A stretch of 38,079 nt of DNA, from positions 1 to 38,079 of the forward strand of contig JAGBEJ010000014.1 in assembly GCA_017937025.1 (NCBI GenBank). The letters run 5' to 3'. A program made the position numbers and the translations under genes. Origin of the DNA: Paludibacteraceae bacterium (lineage in GTDB: Bacteria > Bacteroidota > Bacteroidia > Bacteroidales > Paludibacteraceae). Under the pieces are notes generated by a model, which saw nothing but the letters and a program-made list of their open reading frames with translations, was not told the DNA's origin and did not search any database. This document shows, piece by piece, positions 33,736 through 38,079 of this stretch (within the stretch, counting starts at the first letter, position 1; every line of letters begins with the position of its first letter).

Positions 33736-34032
33736 ATGGCAAAAGCAGTTTTTATAGTATATAATCAAGCCAACACAGAGAAGGTATTCTACATGCTCGA
33801 TGAACTCGGCATCAGAGGATACACTTTCTGGGAGCAGGTGCAGGGAAGAGGCTCGCAGAATGGTGAGCCAAGACACGGCTCGCACACATGGCCAGAAATG
33901 AACTCAGCACTCATAACAATGGTCAGCGACGACAAGGTCGACGAACTGCTCAGAACAATCCACAAACTGGACAAGCGCCAGGAAGAGCTCGGAGTAAGAG
34001 CCTTCGTGTGGAACGTCGAAAATTTTGTGTAA
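33736..34032 (+). CDS. PG0541-like (PII-like) transporter-associated protein
   Basis: A 98-residue soluble protein in the alpha/beta PII-like size class, with the order MAKAVFIVYNQANTEKVFYM (beta-alpha), a Trp/Gly-rich loop FWEQVQGRGSQNGEPRHGSH then TWPEMNSALITMVS, and VDELLRTIHKLDKRQEELGV. This matches the small protein found last in Bacteroidetes RND operons and named after P. gingivalis PG0541. PII proteins bind nucleotides and regulate partners through the T-loop; a corresponding role on the pump is inferred, not shown. The gene starts 6 nt after the pump gene and ends at a terminator. Confidence 0.83.
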   Translation: MAKAVFIVYNQANTEKVFYMLDELGIRGYTFWEQVQGRGSQNGEPRHGSHTWPEMNSALITMVSDDKVDELLRTIHKLDKRQEELGVRAFVWNVENFV

Positions 34033-34054
34033 CCAAACACATACACTATAAAAG

Positions 34055-34090
34055 AAACCTCCCCGTAACTTATGTTGCGGGGAGGTTTTT
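34055..34090. terminator. Bidirectional terminator after the efflux operon
   Basis: AAACCTCCCCG and CGGGGAGGTTT pair, extended by TAAC/GTTG to about 15 bp around a TTAT loop. T-runs on both strands let it serve the PII-like gene (plus) and the small membrane protein gene (minus). Confidence 0.92.
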
Positions 34091-34117
34091 GTTTGTATTA
34101 TAAGAACATATCATTCT

Positions 34118-34264
34118 TCAGAACAAATGGACTATCAAGAGCGTAGCCACAAGAGCCACAAGCGCCAGCACCGCCAAGATTTCCACGAGATAGCGCCCTG
34201 TCTTTTTTATCAGAAACACGCAGAAGGATATCAGAACGAATATCGCAAGGTCGAATAATATCAT
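34118..34264 (-). CDS. Small two-helix membrane protein, 48 residues
   Basis: An ATG at 34264 (minus) begins 3 nt after the SUMF1 gene stop and encodes 48 residues ending at a TGA (34118-34120). The sequence is almost all hydrophobic: LFDLAIFVLISFCVFLI, then KKTGRYLVE, then ILAVLALVALVATLLIVHLF, i.e. two short membrane helices with a positively charged turn. No family is recognised. The tight spacing after the SUMF1 gene and a strong terminator 30 nt downstream support a real coding sequence. A small subunit or regulator of the SUMF1 protein is one possibility. Confidence 0.62.
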   Translation of the reverse strand: MILFDLAIFVLISFCVFLIKKTGRYLVEILAVLALVALVATLLIVHLF

Positions 34265-34267
34265 GGC

Positions 34268-34975
34268 TTAGCGTTTAGGGTGAATGACTAATCGGAAACC
34301 GAGGTTGTTGCTCTTGGTGAACGGCGATGTCCACTTGCGCGCCGTGATGCGGCAGTTGTTGTACTCGTCGCACCAATGGCCGCCACGGATAGAGAACTTG
34401 CCGCTCTTGCTCGTCGTGGTCCACTCGTCGGTATTGCCGGACATGTCGAACAGCCCGAGCTCGTTAGGCTGCTTCAAAGCCACAGGCTGAGGGCCTTCGG
34501 TGTCGGTCTTCGAGGCATACCAGGCCACCTCGTCGATGAACGGTCCGCCGCTTATCATGAAGCCCTGGCTCTTCTGACCGCCACGGGCTGCGTATTCCCA
34601 CTCCGCCTCGTCCGGAAGGTCGAAAACGAGGTCCTCATCCAGCTGACCGTCGCGATGCAGCTTGCCGTTAAGCGCCTCGAGGAACAGACGGACGTCGTAA
34701 TACGACACCCAGATGACTGGCAACGAGTCGCCTACATAAGCCGCATCCTTAGGCATCTTCTTCAGCGCCGACCACAACTGCTGGGTCACGGCGTAACGCC
34801 CTATGTAATAACTGTCCAGCTTGACCTCCTCCACCGGACCTTCCTCATACGAGTCCAAGTCGTAGTTAGCAGCCTCGGAATCCTTGTTCTGCGCGCCTTT
34901 ACGGAACACGCCGCCCTCTACCCTCACCATCTCCAGAAGGATTCCGTCAACGTCAAATGTCTTCATATTCTCCAT
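34268..34975 (-). CDS. SUMF1/FGE-sulfatase-domain protein
   Basis: A 235-residue protein with a formylglycine-generating-enzyme fold. Motifs in order: LEMVRVEGGVFRKGAQ, the conserved VKLDSYYIGRYAVTQQLWSA, PVIWVSYYDVRLFLEALN, FDLPDEAEWEYAARGGQ, LGLFDMSGNTDEWTT and FSIRGGHWCDEYNNCRITAR then NNLGFRLV. True FGEs convert a sulfatase Cys to formylglycine using a Cys pair; two Cys (HWCDEYNNC) are present here, but many SUMF1 proteins are non-enzymatic. There is no signal peptide or membrane helix, so it is probably cytosolic. No sulfatase is in the window. It sits between the GNAT gene (3-nt gap) and the small membrane protein gene (3-nt gap). Confidence 0.9.
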   Translation of the reverse strand: MENMKTFDVDGILLEMVRVEGGVFRKGAQNKDSEAANYDLDSYEEGPVEEVKLDSYYIGRYAVTQQLWSALKKMPKDAAYVGDSLPVIWVSYYDVRLFLEALNGKLHRDGQLDEDLVFDLPDEAEWEYAARGGQKSQGFMISGGPFIDEVAWYASKTDTEGPQPVALKQPNELGLFDMSGNTDEWTTTSKSGKFSIRGGHWCDEYNNCRITARKWTSPFTKSNNLGFRLVIHPKR

Positions 34976-34978
34976 TGT

Positions 34979-35443
34979 CTATAGTATTATCTCCATGCCT
35001 GTCTTGTAGGGTTTCAGCCCCATTCTGTCGTAGAAACGGCGCGCCGCCTCGTTGCACTCCCAGACGTTGAGAGTGACGTTGTAGCAGCCTATGGACCTGC
35101 CGAAAGCAAGCACATGCTCATAAAGCCGCGAGCCTATGCTCTGCCCACGCAGACCCTCGCGCACGCAGAGGTCATCGATGTATAGCGTCGTGCGCTCCAC
35201 CATATTGCCGCCGCCGTAGCGCTCGATGACGCAGAAGCAGTAGCCCACGACTACGCAGCCCTCCTTCGCCACAAAGACGGGGCGGCTGTCGTCCTGAAGC
35301 AGGGCGCGGAGCTCGCTCTCGCTGTATTTGCGCTCGCCCTTGACAAACAGGTCAGGACGACCCTCGGCATGAACGTTGTTCACCTGAAGCAGAAGCTCCA
35401 GAATTCCTTTAACATCGCCTATGCCGGCTCTTAAGATTTCCAT
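34979..35443 (-). CDS. GNAT-family N-acetyltransferase
   Basis: A 154-residue acetyltransferase. The acetyl-CoA loop is VREGLRGQSIGSRLYEHVLA; the C-terminal part (YNVTLNVWECNEAARRFYDR then MGLKPY) is the typical GNAT ending. The middle strand pair is EGCVVVGYCFCVIER and ERTTLYIDDLCV. The open frame begins at a TTG at 35449, but the ATG at 35443 is better placed relative to the -7-like element (35460-35467). It is the first gene of a probable minus-strand operon with the SUMF1 and small membrane protein genes. The substrate is unknown. Confidence 0.88.
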   Translation of the reverse strand: MEILRAGIGDVKGILELLLQVNNVHAEGRPDLFVKGERKYSESELRALLQDDSRPVFVAKEGCVVVGYCFCVIERYGGGNMVERTTLYIDDLCVREGLRGQSIGSRLYEHVLAFGRSIGCYNVTLNVWECNEAARRFYDRMGLKPYKTGMEIIL

Positions 35444-35459
35444 TTCCAAAAATTTTTCG

Positions 35460-35467
35460 CAAATATA
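35460..35467 (-). promoter_or_regulatory. -7 element of the GNAT/SUMF1 operon
   Basis: Minus-strand TATATTTG, 16 nt before the ATG at 35443. Confidence 0.55.
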
Positions 35468-35620
35468 CTCAATTTAACCCACCGCTATAAAACATAAGCA
35501 CGACTATAACCGAGACACACGCAGCCACACAAAAATATTATGAAAAAAACACTCGGCGAATATGCGATTTACCATTCAGAATGTTGTATATTTACAATTC
35601 AGTAAACCTAACAAACATAT

Positions 35621-36169
35621 ATGAATACCGTTTTTGATTTCACCGTAAAGGACAGAAAGAACAAGGAAGTGCCTCTGAAGAACTACAAAGGCATGGTTCT
35701 GCTGATAGTGAACACCGCCACACAGTGCGGTTTCACGCCACAATACACCGAGCTCGAGAAACTCTACGAGAAGTACCACAACCAGGAGTTCACAATACTG
35801 GACTTCCCATGCAACCAGTTCGGACAGCAGGCGCCTGGCACCAACGACGAAATACACGAGTTCTGCAAGCTGAACTACAACACTGAGTTCCCACGATTCA
35901 AGAAAATCGACGTGAACGGACCTAAGCAGATCGAGCTGTACAAGTACCTGAAGGAGCACAAGGGATTCGAGGGATTCGACCCTGAGCACAAGACTACGCC
36001 GATACTCGAGGAAATACTCTCAAAGGCTGACCCTAACTACAAGAACAGCCCGGACATCAAGTGGAACTTCACCAAGTTCCTCGTTGACAGAAACGGACTG
36101 GTGGTCAAGCGTTTCGAGCCTACAGAAAAGATGGAGAACATCGAGGCCGAGATTCAGAAACTGCTCTAA
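35621..36169 (+). CDS. Glutathione peroxidase-family thiol peroxidase
   Basis: A 182-residue cytosolic peroxidase that reduces hydroperoxides. Motifs: FDFTVKDRKNKEVPLKNYKG, the peroxidatic Cys in NTATQCGFTPQYTELEKLYE, the Gln of LDFPCNQFGQQAPGTNDEIH, and the Trp/Asn of IKWNFTKFLVDRNGLVVKRF. It uses Cys, not selenocysteine. As with most bacterial members, thioredoxin is the likely reductant rather than glutathione. It is transcribed alone; an imperfect TATATTTA at 35587-35594 may be its -7 element. Its terminator is at 36190-36219. Confidence 0.93.
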   Translation: MNTVFDFTVKDRKNKEVPLKNYKGMVLLIVNTATQCGFTPQYTELEKLYEKYHNQEFTILDFPCNQFGQQAPGTNDEIHEFCKLNYNTEFPRFKKIDVNGPKQIELYKYLKEHKGFEGFDPEHKTTPILEEILSKADPNYKNSPDIKWNFTKFLVDRNGLVVKRFEPTEKMENIEAEIQKLL

Positions 36170-36189
36170 TCAAAGAACCACAATAAAAC

Positions 36190-36219
36190 AAAAGCGCGAT
36201 TTTTCAATCGCGCTTTTTT
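36190..36219 (+). terminator. Terminator after the peroxidase gene
   Basis: AAAGCGCGATT and AATCGCGCTTT pair over 11 bp around TTTC, followed by T's. Confidence 0.9.
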
Positions 36220-36296
36220 GTTGCAAAGAATTGCGGCATTGATATACACATCGACTCTGCAAAAACACACGCAAAATCAAATATTTCCATATATTT

Positions 36297-36326
36297 TGTA
36301 GGGGCGAATAATTATTCGCCCCTACA
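36297..36326. repeat. Perfect 30-nt palindrome
   Basis: Two 15-nt arms, TGTAGGGGCGAATAA and TTATTCGCCCCTACA, with no mismatch. It is longer and of different sequence from the 28-nt palindromes near the window start. It is not followed by a T-run, so it is unlikely to be a terminator. Confidence 0.85.
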
Positions 36327-36381
36327 GCATCCCCAATCATTTTTTTTCCATGCCCAGAGATAAATTCTATTTCACATTTTT

Positions 36382-36410
36382 CTTTACGCTTCGGCTCCAT
36401 TACATTGCGC
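36382..36410. repeat. Dispersed repeat shared with 123-150 (inverted)
   Basis: CTTTACGCTTCGGCTCCATT then ACATTGCGC is the reverse complement of 123-150 with one substitution and one base insertion. The neighbouring TTCGACTACGCTCA (36434-36447) also matches 172-185. Confidence 0.75.
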
Positions 36411-36499
36411 TTGGTTGGTGCACTTCGGCTTGGTTCGACTACGCTCACCAACCACCGCTCAGTGACCAGAATACCGAACCACAGCGACCAGAGCGCACA

Positions 36500-36528
36500 A
36501 AAAATCCGCCATTGCTGACGGATTTTTC
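36500..36528 (-). terminator. Terminator downstream of the FSMP pseudogene
   Basis: AAAAATCCG (36500-36508) pairs with CGGATTTTT (36519-36527). On the minus strand it lies 20 nt after the pseudogene stop, followed by T's. Confidence 0.75.
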
Positions 36529-36547
36529 CTTTTCTCACACCAAAAAT

Positions 36548-36655
36548 CTATTTGAAAACGGCGCGAACCGACTGACCGTAGTAACGGTAGCCGCTGCTGC
36601 TGTACACGTCGTTTAAATAGAAGCAGACGAACCACGAGCTGCTCGTTCGTCTGAT
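36548..36655 (-). pseudogene. 3' remnant of an FSMP-domain gene
   Basis: The minus-strand frame ending at a TAG (36548-36550) encodes SSSWFVCFYLNDVYSSSGYR then YYGQSVRAVFK. This corresponds to the last ~30 residues of an FSMP domain (compare YGLTVRPVSK and YSGIPVRPVCK in the two intact paralogues). No start codon or upstream domain is present; the intact FSMP gene ends 43 nt upstream. It looks like the tail of a former tandem paralogue, with its terminator still in place. Confidence 0.68.
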
Positions 36656-36697
36656 TTTTATCGCCGTGTCTTCGCTCCGATATGCCTGCATAGGGAT

Positions 36698-37429
36698 TTA
36701 CTTACAAACCGGGCGCACCGGAATCCCGGAGTATCGGGTGCGGAAGTTGCTCAAGCCTGGCTCCACGCTCGAACTGGAGTACATGCAGATTGCGCACTGC
36801 ACGTTATACGTGTTGAGCGAAGCCGACCAGATATTAACGTACGTCCCTGCGTCTATGAGCTCTGAATCTCCTTGGAAGCCTGCGGCCGGAAGGAAAATAG
36901 ACTTATCCGTATAGCCATTTTTTTTGCTTGTCACCTCAATGCCCGCAACGCCACTATACTTTGTGTTACCTGCAGCATACCATGTCCATGTGCAGTTGTC
37001 GGTATTCATGAGTTCCTGCAGCTCTATCTCCGTTGGCATGCGCCATGCGCCGCCCCAATTTACGGTGGCTGCATCATACTCCGAGGTTAGGTTGCCGTTC
37101 TCGTCAGTGCAGGTGATGAAAGTATAGCCGTCAGAGGTGAGTGCGTAACTGTCCATGTCGTATGTTTCTGTTTCATGCGGTGATGTCTCGCCCCATGCAA
37201 AGTAGTCGCCGTATTCCTCGGGCTTGGTTGCGCCTACGTTAAATGTTGCCCACTTTACTGATAGGCCAAGGTCAACTGCCTCGTATGAGAATTCTGGTTC
37301 TGTAAAGGTTATTGAGTCAGCAGCAACCATCTTTGTGGCTGTGCCGTTATGCCACATCCAAAAATCTGTTTGCGCCATCACAGCCACGCTCACAGCCGCA
37401 GCGAATAATGTCAAAAATACTTTTTTCAT
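36698..37429 (-). CDS. Secreted FSMP-domain protein
   Basis: A 243-residue secreted protein with a signal peptide (KVFLTLFAAAVSVAVMAQ) and a short N-terminal unit (TDFWMWHNGTATKMVAADSI) found in Bacteroidales surface proteins. The FSMP domain follows: VDLGLSVKWATFNVGATKPE, YGDYFAWGE, WGGAWRMPTEIELQELMN, IFLPAAGFQG, NIWSASLN and YSGIPVRPVCK. No lipobox is present, unlike the paralogue at 9393-10151. Role unknown. Its ATG context (ATAAAAAGATGAAAAAAG) is the same as that of the upstream gene at 37922, from which it is separated by 22 nt, so an operon is likely. Confidence 0.85.
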   Translation of the reverse strand: MKKVFLTLFAAAVSVAVMAQTDFWMWHNGTATKMVAADSITFTEPEFSYEAVDLGLSVKWATFNVGATKPEEYGDYFAWGETSPHETETYDMDSYALTSDGYTFITCTDENGNLTSEYDAATVNWGGAWRMPTEIELQELMNTDNCTWTWYAAGNTKYSGVAGIEVTSKKNGYTDKSIFLPAAGFQGDSELIDAGTYVNIWSASLNTYNVQCAICMYSSSSVEPGLSNFRTRYSGIPVRPVCK

Positions 37430-37451
37430 CTTTTTATTGTTATTTGGTTAA

Positions 37452-37922
37452 TTACTTGGTTTTGATGATGCGCGCCGCGCTCTTTCCGCTGCGCAGAATG
37501 TAAACGCCGTCGGCAAACGATGATACGTTGATGACCGTCTTGTCGGCAGCTTTCGTGCTTGAGACAAGGTTTCCGTTAGCCGAGAAGATGAGGATGTCTG
37601 CGTTCGCGCCTTCCACCGTTATCTCGTTCTTCGCCGGGTTTGGGTAAACCTTCAGCACAGAAGCCTTAGAATCAGCCTCAGAGACTGCCGAGACATTTTC
37701 AGCCGAGAACACGACCTTGCGTGTAGCGCTGATGGACTTCACATCCTCAGACTTATCGGTTTTCACTACTTTCAGACTTCCCGAAGTCGTGAAGTCGAGC
37801 TTGCTCACCGCCGCCATGTCATAGACCTGCGTCGTGCCGTCCAATGCCTCCACCACGAGACTCTGCGCCGACGCCATCTGCATAGCCAAAAGCGATGAGA
37901 TAATTAATACTACTTTTTTCAT
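37452..37922 (-). CDS. Short secreted protein with T9SS type A sorting domain
   Basis: A 156-residue protein with a signal peptide (VVLIISSLLAMQMASAQ), a short N-terminal beta unit (LVVEALDGTTQVYDMAAVSK then LDFTTSG) and a C-terminal domain of the T9SS type A kind: VYPNPAKNEITVEGANAD, ILIFSANGNLVSS, FADGVYILRSGKSAARIIK. That domain directs proteins through the type IX system for surface anchoring or release. With only about 60 residues before the C-terminal domain it is very small for such cargo, so it may be a minimal or truncated cargo protein. It is the first gene of a likely operon with the FSMP gene. Confidence 0.85.
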   Translation of the reverse strand: MKKVVLIISSLLAMQMASAQSLVVEALDGTTQVYDMAAVSKLDFTTSGSLKVVKTDKSEDVKSISATRKVVFSAENVSAVSEADSKASVLKVYPNPAKNEITVEGANADILIFSANGNLVSSTKAADKTVINVSSFADGVYILRSGKSAARIIKTK

Positions 37923-37978
37923 CTTTTTATTTTAGGTTAATTAAAAAATCCATCAACTCGCAGCCATATAATAAGCGC

Positions 37979-38028
37979 AAAAAGAGGGAACCCCACCACG
38001 CTGCCGCGTGACGGAGTCCCCTCTTTTT
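37979..38028. terminator. Large hairpin near the window end
   Basis: AAAAAGAGGGAAC pairs with GTCCCCTCTTTTT with one mismatch; an inner CACGC/GCGTG stem closes a TGCC loop. It is flanked by A's and T's, so it could terminate on either strand. It lies upstream of the minus-strand gene starting at 37922 and may be the end of a gene beyond the window. Confidence 0.7.
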
Positions 38029-38047
38029 ATGACGTTTTGCTATTAGC

Positions 38048-38079
38048 TACAAGCTTGCTTGCTTGCTTGCTTGCTTGCT
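38048..38079. repeat. (GCTT)n microsatellite at window end
   Basis: The 4-bp unit GCTT/CTTG repeats about seven times to the last base. Its position at the very edge suggests an assembly breakpoint in a simple repeat. Confidence 0.85.

Larger units (their letters stand above)
36220..36499. other. Gene-free stretch with intergenic repeats
   Basis: No gene is seen. It contains a perfect 30-nt palindrome (36297-36326), a repeat shared with the window start (36382-36410), GGTTGGTG/CACCAACC arms around a TTCGACTACGCTCA core, and then the terminator of the pseudogene that follows on the minus strand. Confidence 0.6.

Noticed and set aside
36350-36616. Plus-strand frame of 88 codons
   Set aside because: It covers intergenic repeats, a terminator and the reverse of the FSMP remnant, whose minus-strand reading is clearly better.
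1-38079. tRNA or rRNA genes
   Set aside because: No cloverleaf-like stretch with the T-loop GGTTCRA pattern or rRNA motif was noticed in the intergenic regions by eye. A tRNAscan-SE or Infernal search would settle it.

Overview
The window looks like a whole contig from a Bacteroidetes genome, most probably order Bacteroidales (Prevotella/Muribaculaceae-like); the family cannot be fixed from sequence alone. Three things point there. Promoter-like TAnnTTTG -7 elements precede many genes and A-rich leaders replace Shine-Dalgarno sites. LpxC and FabZ are fused. There are Bacteroidetes-type families: DUF4835, Fibrobacter-succinogenes-major-paralogous (FSMP) domain proteins, type IX secretion (T9SS)-style C-terminal tails, and a PG0541-like pump accessory protein. 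The window starts with 20 A's and ends in a (GCTT)n run, so both ends may be assembly breakpoints.

Layout. 1-1961: gene-poor region with an array of 28-nt palindromes, organised as two tandem ~131-nt modules. An IS3-family (IS150-like) element sits exactly in the centre of one palindrome. 1962-6430: DUF4375 protein, convergent uvrB with pspC upstream, then a CstA-type transporter. 6456-11805: accessory surface and secreted genes (a decayed C-terminal remnant, a tandem-repeat protein, a beta-helix protein, a DUF5362 membrane protein, an FSMP lipoprotein, a GNAT acetyltransferase, an outer-membrane beta-barrel). 12004-17152: housekeeping run bamD - omega-like subunit - coaBC - DUF4835 - recN. 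17221-19608: membrane-anchored Skp/OmpH-like protein and divergent pepD. 19644-27854: LytS/LytTR two-component pair overlapping an HD phosphohydrolase, then lpxD - lpxC/fabZ - lpxA - glnS. 28060-34032: TolC - membrane-fusion protein - RND pump - PII-like protein. 34118-35443 (minus): GNAT - SUMF1 - 48-residue membrane protein. 35621-36169: glutathione peroxidase. 36170-38079: intergenic repeats, a truncated FSMP pseudogene, an intact FSMP gene and a short T9SS-cargo-like secreted protein.

How the genes work together. The centre is an envelope-biogenesis region: Bam lipoprotein, Skp-like chaperone, lipid A synthesis from LpxA to LpxD, and an efflux pump. A two-component pair is translationally linked to the HD protein that precedes lpxD. 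A possible T9SS-associated protein (DUF4835) and candidate T9SS cargo lie in the same window.

The items most worth a second look are the IS insertion at a palindrome apex inside a duplicated palindrome module, the GNAT/SUMF1/mini-membrane-protein operon, the structured leader before coaBC, the tethered Skp-like protein, and FSMP gene decay beside an intact paralogue.
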